Made by a program: the position numbers and the translations under genes. This document shows positions 31,002 through 39,389 of a stretch of DNA of 64,000 nt, one piece after another. This DNA is from Pseudorhizobium endolithicum (GTDB taxonomy: Bacteria > Pseudomonadota > Alphaproteobacteria > Rhizobiales > Rhizobiaceae). Where the stretch lies: the NCBI RefSeq assembly GCF_902153245.2, contig NZ_CABFWF030000014.1:248001-312000 (forward strand), in the 5' to 3' direction. The notes beneath the pieces are model-generated. The model made no database searches. It saw only the letters and a list, made by a program, of their open reading frames with translations, and was not told where the DNA came from. How positions within the stretch are numbered: position 1 is the first letter of the stretch; every line of letters starts with the position of its first letter.

Positions 31002-32288
31002 ATGATCTACCAGCTCTATGAGATGAACCACGCTGCGGTAGCGCCCTTCCGGGCTGCGGCCGATGCGATGAAGCTCTTCCACGCCCATCCGCTGAACCCG
31101 TGGTCCTATACGGCCGCAGGGCGCACGATGGCGGCGGGCTTCGAACTGTTCGAGCGGATGACGCGTCGCTACGGCAAGCCGGAGTTCGCTCTCTCTTCGA
31201 CGGTCGTCGATGGAGCCGCCGTCCGCGTCAGCGAAGACATCGTCTGGTCGAAACCCTTCTGCAACCTTATTCATTTCCGCCGCGATCTTCCCGCGGATCG
31301 AGCGCCGGATCAGAAGCTGCTGCTGGTTGCGCCCATGTCCGGCCATTACGCTACGCTGCTGCGCGGTACGGTTGAGACGCTGCTTCCCGGTGCGGAAATC
31401 TATATCACCGACTGGATCGACGCGCGGATGGTGCCGGTCGCCGAAGGTCGTTTCGATCTCGACGACTACATCGACTATCTCATAGAGATGATCCACCACA
31501 TTGGCTCCGGCACCCACGTCATTGGCGTCTGCCAACCGTCGGTCCCGGTACTGGCCGCCGTTGCCGTCATGGAAGCGTCCGGGGATCCGCTTGCTCCGGC
31601 TTCCATGGTGCTGATGGGAGGCCCGATCGACACCCGCAAGAACCCGACCGCCGTCAACGACCTCGCCCAGAACAAGCCGCTCGACTGGTTCCGCGACAAC
31701 GTCATCATGAACGTGCCCTGGCCCCACCCGGGGTTCATGCGTCCGGTCTATCCGGGCTTTCTGCAGCTCTCCGGCTTCATGTCGATGAACCTCGACCGGC
31801 ATATCACCGCGCACAAGGAGTTCTTTGAGCACCTGGTGAAGAATGACGGTGATTCCGCCGAGAAGCATCGTGACTTCTACGACGAATACCTCGCTGTCAT
31901 GGATCTCACCGAGGAATTCTACCTCCAGACGGTCGATACGGTCTTCATCAGGCACGCCCTGCCGAAGGGCGAGATGAGGCATCGCGGCCAGCTCGTCGAC
32001 ACGAGGGCCATCCGCAACGTGGCGCTGCTGACGGTCGAGGGGGAGAACGACGACATCTCCGGCCTCGGCCAGACCCAGGCGGCCCACACGATCTCGCCCA
32101 ACATTCCCGACGATATGCGCATGCACTACATGCAGCCAGATGTCGGCCACTACGGCGTCTTCAACGGCTCGCGCTTCCGCCGTGAGATCGCGCCACGCAT
32201 CCTGGCGTTCACGGCCCGTCATGGGCGCCGCGGCAACGGCCGCAAGAATCCGGTCAAGCGCATCATCAAGGGCGGCAAGTCGGACTGA
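31002..32288 (+). CDS. phaZ: Intracellular polyhydroxyalkanoate (PHB) depolymerase
   Basis: Mobilises stored polyhydroxybutyrate. The 428-residue protein has the N-terminal signature MIYQLYEMNHAAVAP of the intracellular PhaZ family. The alpha/beta hydrolase core has GVCQPS with the nucleophile cysteine at 177 in the lipase-box-like position, and the PHB_depo C-terminal domain ends near HYGVFNGSRFRREIAPRI with the likely catalytic histidine. The basic tail (GRRGNGRKNPVKRIIKGGK) may touch granules or DNA. The ATG at 31002 is chosen from the family N-terminus; an ATG at 30984 with a GGGGG upstream is an alternative. Apparently monocistronic. Confidence 0.94.
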   Translation: MIYQLYEMNHAAVAPFRAAADAMKLFHAHPLNPWSYTAAGRTMAAGFELFERMTRRYGKPEFALSSTVVDGAAVRVSEDIVWSKPFCNLIHFRRDLPADRAPDQKLLLVAPMSGHYATLLRGTVETLLPGAEIYITDWIDARMVPVAEGRFDLDDYIDYLIEMIHHIGSGTHVIGVCQPSVPVLAAVAVMEASGDPLAPASMVLMGGPIDTRKNPTAVNDLAQNKPLDWFRDNVIMNVPWPHPGFMRPVYPGFLQLSGFMSMNLDRHITAHKEFFEHLVKNDGDSAEKHRDFYDEYLAVMDLTEEFYLQTVDTVFIRHALPKGEMRHRGQLVDTRAIRNVALLTVEGENDDISGLGQTQAAHTISPNIPDDMRMHYMQPDVGHYGVFNGSRFRREIAPRILAFTARHGRRGNGRKNPVKRIIKGGKSD

Positions 32289-32419
32289 TTTCATCCGTTC
32301 AAATCAGGCGTTTCATGGAAAACCGACCGCTTGTTCTTGAAGCGAACCCGATGGCTTCCCAAATCGATTCCTGACGGGCTGGCATGTGGCTGCCCGCAGA
32401 AACGAAGGGTGTGTCACCG

Positions 32420-32842
32420 ATGAACCAGTCAGCATTGATCCGTCCGGATTGGACGCCGGCTACCATCGCCCTGATGGTGCTGGGCTTCGTGGTCTTCTGG
32501 CCGCTCGGCCTCGCCATGCTTGCCTATATCCTGTTCGGCGAACGGCTTCAGGGCTTCAAGCGCGATGCCAATCGCCGCGCCGACGGCATGTTTGCCGGCT
32601 GCCGCCGAGCAAAGTCGCGCTACGGAACGCATTTCTCCACCGGCAATGTCGCCTTCGACGATTGGCGCAAGGCCGAACTCGATCGCCTCGAGGAAGAGCG
32701 CCGCAAGCTCGACGAGATGCGCGAGGAGTTCGACAGCTACATGCGCGAGCTTCGTCGGGCCAAGGACCAGGCGGAGTTCGACCGATTCATGCGCGAACGC
32801 CGCAATCGGCCCACGGACTCCGGAGACATGGTGGATCTTTGA
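32420..32842 (+). CDS. DUF2852 membrane protein
   Basis: The 140-residue protein has one N-terminal membrane span (about 12-36, ATIALMVLGFVVFWPLGLAMLAYIL). A long charged helical, probably coiled-coil, region follows (about 80-128, ELDRLEEERRKLDEMREEFDSYMRELRRAKDQAEFDRFM). This matches the DUF2852 family, common in Rhizobiales and without known function. A parS-like site begins directly at its stop. Confidence 0.88.
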   Translation: MNQSALIRPDWTPATIALMVLGFVVFWPLGLAMLAYILFGERLQGFKRDANRRADGMFAGCRRAKSRYGTHFSTGNVAFDDWRKAELDRLEEERRKLDEMREEFDSYMRELRRAKDQAEFDRFMRERRNRPTDSGDMVDL

Positions 32843-32858
32843 GGATTCACGTGAAACA
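32843..32858. promoter_or_regulatory. parS-like site (14 of 16 positions)
   Basis: GGATTCACGTGAAACA keeps the TTCACGTGAAAC core with two mismatches. It lies immediately after the DUF2852 stop, about 14 kb from the presumed origin. Confidence 0.75.
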
Positions 32859-32865
32859 TCATGGG

Positions 32866-32893
32866 CCGGCGCCTTCGGGCGCCGGTTCTGTTA
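32866..32893 (+). terminator. Terminator of the DUF2852 gene
   Basis: A perfect 8-bp GC stem (arms 32866-32873 and 32878-32885) closes on a TTCG tetraloop and runs into TTCTGTT. Confidence 0.75.
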
Positions 32894-32927
32894 TGCCTCA
32901 CCTGTCCGAATCGGCTAGATAGGCTGA

Positions 32928-33692
32928 ATGTTCGCGCTCCTCAAGAAACCGGTCCGTTTGCGCCGCAAGCCCTTGGCTCCGGAGAAACGTACCCTTGAGA
33001 TCGGCAACCGGGCGATGCCTCTCACCATTCGCGAAAATCCCCGTTCGACGCGCATCACCCTGCGCATAGAGCCGGGGGCGAGGGGTCTGAGCCTTACGGT
33101 TCCTGTCGGTCTGCGGCGGGCGGAGATCGACGAATTCCTGGACCGCCATCAGGGTTGGCTGCTGACGCGGCTTGCGCGCTTCCCGCAGGCATCTCCCCTG
33201 ATTGGACATGGCTCTTCGCTCATGCTGCGCGGCGTCCTCCACCAGGTAGAGCACACCGGCGGCCTTCGTGGCGTGACGGAAGCGGTCGTCGCCGAGGGCA
33301 GGGCGGTGCTGCGCGTCAGCGGAATGCCGGAACACGCCGGTCGACGTATTGCCGCCTTCCTGAAAAAGGAAGCGCGCCGCGACCTTGAGGCGGCGGTCCT
33401 GGTTCATGCACGCCACGTGCGCAAGCCGGTAAAGACGATCAGCATGAAGGACACCCGCAGCCGCTGGGGATCCTGTTCCTGGGACGGCAATCTCAGCTTC
33501 TCCTGGCGCATCGTCATGGCGCCGCCCTTCGTCATCGATTACCTCGCTGCCCACGAGGTGGCACATCTCGACCAGATGAACCACGGCCCGGAATTCTGGG
33601 GGCTGTGCCGCCGCCTCTGCCCCCGCACCGATGAGGCGAAGGCCTGGCTCAAGCGCCACGGCTCGCAACTCCACGCTATCGATTTCGGCTGA
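32928..33692 (+). CDS. YgjP-like zinc metallopeptidase (DUF45, M48 clan)
   Basis: The 254-residue protein belongs to the YgjP/SprT-like metallopeptidase group. The C-terminal part has the TRSRWGSCSWDGNLSFSWRIVMAPP block and the zinc motif HEVAHLDQMNHGPEFW, i.e. HExxH with the downstream histidine. The N-terminal half (RITLRIEPGARGLSLTVPVGLRRAEIDEFL) is typical of YgjP proteins. No signal peptide, so probably cytoplasmic. Substrates are unknown. Confidence 0.9.
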   Translation: MFALLKKPVRLRRKPLAPEKRTLEIGNRAMPLTIRENPRSTRITLRIEPGARGLSLTVPVGLRRAEIDEFLDRHQGWLLTRLARFPQASPLIGHGSSLMLRGVLHQVEHTGGLRGVTEAVVAEGRAVLRVSGMPEHAGRRIAAFLKKEARRDLEAAVLVHARHVRKPVKTISMKDTRSRWGSCSWDGNLSFSWRIVMAPPFVIDYLAAHEVAHLDQMNHGPEFWGLCRRLCPRTDEAKAWLKRHGSQLHAIDFG

Positions 33693-33702
33693 TCATCCCG
33701 CC

Positions 33703-33734
33703 CTTCATTCTCGGGTCGAGCCCCGAGGATGAAG
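33703..33734. repeat. Extragenic palindrome between ygjP and trpF
   Basis: Two 13-base arms (33703-33715 and 33722-33734) pair fully, one pair being U-G on the plus strand, around a 6-base loop starting 10 bp after the ygjP-like stop. It could act as a terminator, but no T-run follows. It resembles the small palindromic units scattered between rhizobial genes. The rest of the 198-bp gap shows only a further GC-rich region and the trpF ribosome-binding site. Confidence 0.55.
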
Positions 33735-33890
33735 AATGAAGAAGAACAAAGCGATCGTCCTCCTCGGGCGAACGTAGGGAGGTCCGCGGAACGCCAAGGG
33801 GCGGAGTCTGTCCCGCGTCCGCTGCCTCCGGCGGACCCGCCGAGCGCTTTTATCTCGACTCCGCCATGATTTCATGCGAACTCGCAGGGC

Positions 33891-34547
33891 ATGAAGCCGG
33901 ACATCAAGATTTGCGGGTTGAAGACGACGGAGGCGGTCGAGCGGGCGGTTACCCGCGGCGCGACCCATATCGGATTCATCTTCTTTCCGAAGAGCCCACG
34001 CCATGTCGATCCGGAAGTCGCCGCCGAACTGGCCGAGCCCGCGCGGGGCCGGGTGAAGATCGTCGCGGTCACTGTCGATGCCGGCGACGAGGAACTGGAC
34101 GATATCGTCCACCTGCTGAAACCCGACATCCTCCAGATGCACGGCCATGAAAGGCCGGAGCGGATCCTGCAGGTCAAGGCGCTCTACGGCCTGCCGGTGA
34201 TGAAGGCATTCTCCGTCCGGGAGGCAGCCGATCTGGACCGCGTCGACCCCTATCTCGGCGTCGCCGATCGTTTCCTGTTCGACGCCAAGGCCCCGGCCGG
34301 TTCGGAACTGCCCGGAGGCAACGGCGTCGCCTTCGACTGGAACATCATGGCTTCGCTTGACGCCGGCCTCGAATACATGCTTTCCGGAGGCCTGAACAAA
34401 GACAATGTCGGTCTTGCGCTCGCCTCCACCCGTGCCCGTGGGATAGATGTGTCATCGGGCGTGGAAAGCGCGCCGGGCATCAAGGACACCGCCATGATCG
34501 ACGCCTTCTTTGACGCCATCGCAGAGGCCCGCTCCGTCGGAGCCTGA
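33891..34547 (+). CDS. trpF: Phosphoribosylanthranilate isomerase
   Basis: Third step of tryptophan synthesis from chorismate. The 218-residue TIM barrel has the catalytic cysteine in the start segment IKICGLKT (C8), GATHIGFIFFPKSPRHV, LQMHGHE, and the phosphate-binding LSGGLNKDN and GIDVSSGVES, with the catalytic aspartate in the latter. It heads trpF-trpB-trpA, with 11 bp to trpB. Confidence 0.97.
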   Translation: MKPDIKICGLKTTEAVERAVTRGATHIGFIFFPKSPRHVDPEVAAELAEPARGRVKIVAVTVDAGDEELDDIVHLLKPDILQMHGHERPERILQVKALYGLPVMKAFSVREAADLDRVDPYLGVADRFLFDAKAPAGSELPGGNGVAFDWNIMASLDAGLEYMLSGGLNKDNVGLALASTRARGIDVSSGVESAPGIKDTAMIDAFFDAIAEARSVGA

Positions 34548-34558
34548 GGGAGTAGAGA

Positions 34559-35779
34559 GTGAACCAGACGCCGAAACCCAATTCCTTCCGCGCCGGACCC
34601 GACGAGGATGGCCGCTTCGGCATCTTCGGCGGTCGCTTCGTCGCCGAAACGCTGATGCCGCTCATCCTCGACCTGCAGGCGGAATGGGAAAAGGCGAAGA
34701 CCGACCCGGAATTCCAGAAGGAACTTGCGCATCTTGGAGCCCACTACATCGGCCGGCCGAGTCCTCTCTATTTCGCCGAGCGGCTGACCGAGCATCTTGG
34801 CGGGGCTAAGATCTACTTCAAGCGCGAGGAGCTGAACCACACCGGCTCCCACAAGATCAACAACTGCATCGGCCAGATCCTGCTTGCCAAGCGCATGGGC
34901 AAGACCCGCATCATCGCCGAAACCGGCGCCGGCCAGCATGGCGTCGCCTCGGCAACCGTGGCCGCCCGGTTCGGCCTGCCCTGCGTCGTCTACATGGGCG
35001 CCACCGATGTGGAGCGCCAGGCGCCGAACGTCTTCCGCATGAAGCTGCTCGGTGCCGAGGTGAAAGCCGTCACCGCCGGCAACGGGACACTGAAGGACGC
35101 CATGAACGAGGCGTTGCGCGATTGGGTTACTAATGTCGAGGACACCTATTACCTGATCGGCACGGCGGCCGGCCCGCATCCTTACCCGGAGATGGTCCGT
35201 GACTTCCAGGCCGTGATCGGGCAGGAGGCGCGCCAGCAGATCCTGGAGGCCGAAGGGCGCCTGCCGGACCTCGTTGTCGCGGCTGTTGGCGGCGGCTCCA
35301 ACGCCATCGGTATCTTCCATCCCTTCCTCGACGATCCGGCGGTGCAGCTCGTCGGCGTGGAGGCGGGCGGTCGTGGCCTGGACGGCAATGAGCACTGCGC
35401 CTCCATCACCGCGGGCTCTCCCGGCGTCCTGCACGGCAACCGCACCTATCTGCTGCAGGACGGCGACGGGCAAATCCTCGAAGGCCACTCCATTTCCGCC
35501 GGCCTCGACTATCCCGGCATCGGTCCCGAGCACAGCTGGTTGAACGATGTCGGACGCGTGGAGTACGTGCCGATCATGGACAACGAGGCGCTGGAAGCAT
35601 TCCAGCTGCTTACCCGCGTCGAAGGCATCATCCCGGCGCTGGAGCCGAGCCATGCCATCGCGGAGGTGATCAAGCGGGCGCCGAAGATGCGCAGGGACCA
35701 GATCATCGTGATGAACCTCTCCGGCCGTGGCGACAAGGACATCTTCACCGTCGGCAAGATTCTCGGAATGGGCCTCTGA
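34559..35779 (+). CDS. trpB: Tryptophan synthase beta subunit
   Basis: Condenses indole with serine using PLP. The 406-residue protein has the PLP lysine K99 in HTGSHKIN, the [10 protein letters not shown] active-site block and the phosphate-binding GGGSNAIG. It starts at GTG (34559) and ends 1 bp before trpA, consistent with a translationally coupled alpha-beta complex. Confidence 0.98.
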   Translation: MNQTPKPNSFRAGPDEDGRFGIFGGRFVAETLMPLILDLQAEWEKAKTDPEFQKELAHLGAHYIGRPSPLYFAERLTEHLGGAKIYFKREELNHTGSHKINNCIGQILLAKRMGKTRIIAETGAGQHGVASATVAARFGLPCVVYMGATDVERQAPNVFRMKLLGAEVKAVTAGNGTLKDAMNEALRDWVTNVEDTYYLIGTAAGPHPYPEMVRDFQAVIGQEARQQILEAEGRLPDLVVAAVGGGSNAIGIFHPFLDDPAVQLVGVEAGGRGLDGNEHCASITAGSPGVLHGNRTYLLQDGDGQILEGHSISAGLDYPGIGPEHSWLNDVGRVEYVPIMDNEALEAFQLLTRVEGIIPALEPSHAIAEVIKRAPKMRRDQIIVMNLSGRGDKDIFTVGKILGMGL

Positions 35780-35780
35780 C

Positions 35781-36620
35781 ATGACCGCACGCATGGACAA
35801 GAAATTCGCCGACCTGAAGGCCGAGGGGCGCCCCGCGCTCGTCACCTATTTCATGGGCGGCGATCCTGACTACGATACCTCGCTCGCGATCATGAAGGCC
35901 CTGCCGGCCGCAGGCGCCGACGTCATCGAACTGGGTGCGCCCTTTTCCGATCCGATGGCCGACGGGCCGGCGATCCAGATGGCCGGCCAGCGGGCGCTCA
36001 TGAATGGACACTCTCTGAAGAAGACGCTGCAGATGGCGCGCGACTTCCGCGAGACGGACGACACCACGCCGATCGTCATCATGGGGTACTACAACCCGAT
36101 CTACATCTACGGCGTCGACCGCTTCCTCGACGACGCGCTGGAGGCCGGCATTGACGGTCTGATCGTGGTGGACCTGCCGGCCGAGATGGATGATGAGCTC
36201 TGCATCCCGGCGCGCCGCAAGGACATCAACTTCATCCGCCTGACCACCCCGACGACCGACGAGAAGCGCCTGCCCAAGGTTTTGACCAACACCTCCGGCT
36301 TCGTCTATTACGTCTCGATGACCGGCATCACCGGGTCGGCCCTGCCGGACCCGTCGAAGATCGCCGATGCCGTCGGCCGCATCAAGAAATCGACGGATCT
36401 TCCCGTCTGCGTCGGCTTCGGCGTCAAGACGGCCGAGCACGCCCGGCTGATCGGTGCGTCCGCCGATGGCGTCGTGGTTGGTACCGCGATCGTCAACCAA
36501 GTCGCCACCTCGCTCGACGGGGATGGCCGAGCGACCGCCGATACGGTGGAATCGGTCATCACCTTCGTCCGCGGCCTCGCGACCGGCGTCCGGTCCGCGC
36601 GCCTTGTCGCCGCCGAATAA
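35781..36620 (+). CDS. trpA: Tryptophan synthase alpha subunit
   Basis: Cleaves indole-3-glycerol phosphate and channels indole to TrpB. The 279-residue TIM barrel has the catalytic glutamate in [16 protein letters not shown], the catalytic aspartate in the DGLIVVDLP region, and phosphate-binding GFGVKT and GTAIV. It ends 39 bp before accD. Confidence 0.98.
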   Translation: MTARMDKKFADLKAEGRPALVTYFMGGDPDYDTSLAIMKALPAAGADVIELGAPFSDPMADGPAIQMAGQRALMNGHSLKKTLQMARDFRETDDTTPIVIMGYYNPIYIYGVDRFLDDALEAGIDGLIVVDLPAEMDDELCIPARRKDINFIRLTTPTTDEKRLPKVLTNTSGFVYYVSMTGITGSALPDPSKIADAVGRIKKSTDLPVCVGFGVKTAEHARLIGASADGVVVGTAIVNQVATSLDGDGRATADTVESVITFVRGLATGVRSARLVAAE

Positions 36621-36659
36621 GTTTCCCACATAGGGCGCAGTTTATCAGGAGTAAGCCAC

Positions 36660-37568
36660 GTGAACTGGATTACCAATTACGTCCGGCCGCGGATCAATTC
36701 CATGCTCGGCCGTCGGGAGGTTCCGGAAAACCTCTGGATCAAGTGCCCGGAAACGGGCGAGATGGTCTTTCATAAGGATCTCGAAGAGAACAAGTGGGTC
36801 ATCCCGACCTCTGGCTATCACATGAAGATGCCGGCCAGGGCGCGCCTGACGGACCTCTTCGACGGCGGCGTGTTCGAGTCCCTGCCGCAGCCGAAGGTGG
36901 CGCAGGACCCGCTGAAGTTCCGCGATTCCAAGAAATATGTCGACCGCCTGAAGGACAGCCGCCTGAAGACGGATCAGGAGGACACCATCCTTGCGGGCCT
37001 AGGCCGGGTGCGTGGCGTCAAGCTGGTCGCTGTCGTCCACGAGTTCAACTTCATCGGAGGCTCGCTCGGCATGGCTGCCGGCGAAGCGATCGTGAAGGCT
37101 TGCGAGCGGGCCGTCGCGGAAAAATGCCCGCTGGTGATCTTTCCGGCCTCGGGTGGCGCCCGCATGCAGGAAGGCATCCTGTCGCTGATGCAACTGCCGC
37201 GCACGACGGTTGCCGTCAACATGCTGAAGGAAGCAGGTCTTCCCTACATCGTCGTCCTCACCAACCCGACGACCGGCGGCGTCACGGCCTCCTATGCGAT
37301 GCTCGGCGACGTCCACATCGCGGAGCCCGGTGCCGAAATCGGCTTCGCCGGCAAGCGCGTCATCGAACAGACCCTGCGCGAAAAGCTGCCTGAGGGTTTC
37401 CAGACGGCGGAGTATCTGCTGGAACACGGCATGGTCGACATGGTCGTCAAGCGCCATGATCTGCCCGATACGCTTGCCACGCTTCTCAAGATCCTGATGA
37501 AGACGCCCGCAGCCAACGATGATTCTGCTGAAGTCCCAGCGCTTGCCGCCGTGGCAGCGAGCGCCTGA
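36660..37568 (+). CDS. accD: Acetyl-CoA carboxylase carboxyltransferase beta subunit
   Basis: With AccA, transfers the carboxyl from carboxybiotin to acetyl-CoA. The 302-residue protein has the carboxyltransferase core: [39 protein letters not shown], and [16 protein letters not shown]. It starts at GTG (36660). The N-terminal zinc-ribbon position reads [11 protein letters not shown]...WVIPTSGYH, so three of the four zinc cysteines of the E. coli protein are missing. The catalytic part is intact, so this looks like lineage variation rather than damage. Confidence 0.97.
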   Translation: MNWITNYVRPRINSMLGRREVPENLWIKCPETGEMVFHKDLEENKWVIPTSGYHMKMPARARLTDLFDGGVFESLPQPKVAQDPLKFRDSKKYVDRLKDSRLKTDQEDTILAGLGRVRGVKLVAVVHEFNFIGGSLGMAAGEAIVKACERAVAEKCPLVIFPASGGARMQEGILSLMQLPRTTVAVNMLKEAGLPYIVVLTNPTTGGVTASYAMLGDVHIAEPGAEIGFAGKRVIEQTLREKLPEGFQTAEYLLEHGMVDMVVKRHDLPDTLATLLKILMKTPAANDDSAEVPALAAVAASA

Positions 37569-37593
37569 GTCATAGAGACGCTGGATCGGCGGG

Positions 37594-38946
37594 ATGAGTG
37601 CAATGAATATTCCCGCCGTCAGCGCGGCCGAGCAGGAGATCGACAAGCTGATGGCCCTTCATCCGAAGGGCTTCGACCTGTCGCTGGACAGGATCAAGCG
37701 GCTGCTGGAGGTGCTGGGCAACCCGCACCGCACGCTGCCGCCTGTCATCCACATCGCCGGCACCAACGGCAAAGGCTCGGCCACGGCCTTCTGCCGTGCG
37801 CTTCTGGAGGCCGCGGGCCTTGCGGTCCACGTCCACACTTCGCCGCATCTGGTGAACTGGCACGAACGCTACCGTATCGGCTCCCGGGGCGGACGCTCGC
37901 AGATCGTCGATGACGCGATGTTCGCGGACGCGCTGCGACGGGTGGCGGCTGCCAATGCAGGGCAGACCATCACCGTGTTCGAAATCCTGACGGCAGTCAC
38001 CTTCGTGCTGTTTTCGGAACAGCCTGCCGATGTGGTCATCCTGGAGGTCGGCCTCGGCGGCCGTTTCGATGCCACCAATGTCGTGGAGAAGCCGGCCGTT
38101 TCCGTCATCATGCCGATCTCGCTCGACCACCAGCCCTATCTCGGTGATCGCGTGGAACTGATTGCTGCGGAGAAGGCAGGCATCGTGAAGCGTGGCTGTC
38201 CCGTCGTGATCGGCAAACAGGAATACGAACCGGCGCTTGATGTGCTTGTGGAAACCGCGGAGCGACTTTCCTGTCCGGCGGCTGTCTATGGACAGGATTT
38301 TTCGGCCCATGAGGAATTCGGACGGCTGATCTACCAGGACGAGTTCGGGCTGGCTGACCTGCCCATGCCACGGCTGCCCGGCCGCCACCAGATCGCCAAT
38401 GCCGCTGCCGCCATCCGGGCCGTCAAGGCCGCGGGCTTTACCATGACCGACGCCATGATCGAGAAGGCGATGTCGACAGTGGAGTGGCCGGGGCGTTTGC
38501 AGAGGCTTTCTGAGGGGAAACTCCTGGAATTTGCACCCCAGGATGCCGAAATCTGGGTCGATGGCGGCCACAATCCCGGTGCCGGCGAGGTGATCGCCGA
38601 GGCCATGGCCGGCTTCGAAGAGCGCCGGGCACGCCCGCTCTATCTGGTCACCGGCATGATCAACACCAAGGATCCAGTCGGTTACTTCCGCGCCTTCGCC
38701 GATATCGCCGAGCACGTGTTCACGGTGCCGATTCGCGGCTCCGATGCCGGGCTCGATCCAGTGGCGCTTGCTGAATCGGCGTTCGATGCCGGCCTGGTGG
38801 CGGAGCCTGCGGAGTCGGTTGCAGAGGCGTTGGCGGAAATCGCACGCCGTCAGCTGCCGGATGCGGTCCCGCCGCGCATCCTGATCGGCGGCTCCCTCTA
38901 TCTCGTCGGCAACGTGCTTGCTGACAATGGCACACCGCCGAAATGA
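37594..38946 (+). CDS. folC: Bifunctional folylpolyglutamate synthase / dihydrofolate synthase
   Basis: Adds glutamate to dihydropteroate and to folates. The 450-residue Mur-ligase-fold protein has the ATP loop HIAGTNGKGSATAF at about 55-68, SPHLVNWHERYRI, ILEVGLGGRFDATNVV, and the C-terminal domain with DGGHNPGAGE. It lies 25 bp after accD, and the accD-folC pairing is widespread. An ATG three codons downstream (37603) is an alternative start. Confidence 0.96.
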   Translation: MSAMNIPAVSAAEQEIDKLMALHPKGFDLSLDRIKRLLEVLGNPHRTLPPVIHIAGTNGKGSATAFCRALLEAAGLAVHVHTSPHLVNWHERYRIGSRGGRSQIVDDAMFADALRRVAAANAGQTITVFEILTAVTFVLFSEQPADVVILEVGLGGRFDATNVVEKPAVSVIMPISLDHQPYLGDRVELIAAEKAGIVKRGCPVVIGKQEYEPALDVLVETAERLSCPAAVYGQDFSAHEEFGRLIYQDEFGLADLPMPRLPGRHQIANAAAAIRAVKAAGFTMTDAMIEKAMSTVEWPGRLQRLSEGKLLEFAPQDAEIWVDGGHNPGAGEVIAEAMAGFEERRARPLYLVTGMINTKDPVGYFRAFADIAEHVFTVPIRGSDAGLDPVALAESAFDAGLVAEPAESVAEALAEIARRQLPDAVPPRILIGGSLYLVGNVLADNGTPPK

Positions 38947-38947
38947 A

Positions 38948-38988
38948 AAAGCCCGGCGCGATGGCCGGGCTTTGGAAGCTTTTTTTGG
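38948..38988. terminator. Bidirectional terminator between folC and trxA
   Basis: Arms AAAGCCCGGC (38948-38957) and GCCGGGCTTT (38964-38973) enclose a 6-base loop. TTT plus a nearby T7 run follow on the plus strand, and five Ts follow on the minus strand. It sits between convergent folC and trxA, so it can serve both. Confidence 0.88.
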
Positions 38989-38996
38989 CAAGCGGC

Positions 38997-39317
38997 TCAG
39001 GCGGCGCCGGAAATCCAGGCCGAAAGCGCCGTCTTCGGTGCCGCGCCGACCTTAATGTCGGCCACTTCGCCGCCCTTGAACATCGCGAGCGTCGGGATGG
39101 AGCGGACACCGAATTTGGCGGCCAGTTCCGGGTTTTCGTCGATGTTGAGCTTGGCAACCTTCACCTTGCCGGCAAGCTCGTTGGAGATTTCCTCGAGGCT
39201 CGGGCCAATCATCTTGCAGGGGCCGCACCATTCCGCCCAGAAATCAACGACGACGGGTTGGGTGGAGTCCAGAACTTCGGCCTGGAAGTTGCTGTTGTCG
39301 ACTTTCACGGTAGCCAT
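38997..39317 (-). CDS. trxA: Thioredoxin
   Basis: A cytoplasmic disulfide reductant. The 106-residue protein has the WCGPCK active site (C31, C34) and the classic [11 protein letters not shown] and [11 protein letters not shown] blocks. The ATG at 39317 gives the standard length. It is downstream of addB-addA on the same strand, with about 72 bp between, and is probably transcribed with them or from its own promoter. Confidence 0.98.
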   Translation of the reverse strand: MATVKVDNSNFQAEVLDSTQPVVVDFWAEWCGPCKMIGPSLEEISNELAGKVKVAKLNIDENPELAAKFGVRSIPTLAMFKGGEVADIKVGAAPKTALSAWISGAA

Positions 39318-39389
39318 GGGGCTCTCCTTGCAAGAAATTCCGTTGTGCACAATGTGAGGCCGTGACGGTCTCTTTTCAATACCGCTATC

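Noticed and set aside
34250-35845. A 531-codon open frame on the minus strand opposite trpB
   Set aside because: Composition is that of an antisense shadow in GC-rich DNA; trpF and trpB on the plus strand have full family motifs.
36645-36670. A CACGTGAA sequence at the accD start as another parS site
   Set aside because: Only half of the palindrome matches (GCCACGTGAACT); the flanking arms differ at too many positions.
37570-38991. A long minus-strand frame opposite folC, and another opposite phaZ (30918-32294)
   Set aside because: Both are non-repetitive shadow frames with low-complexity, His/Arg/Asp-rich translations and no family motifs; the plus-strand genes are certain.
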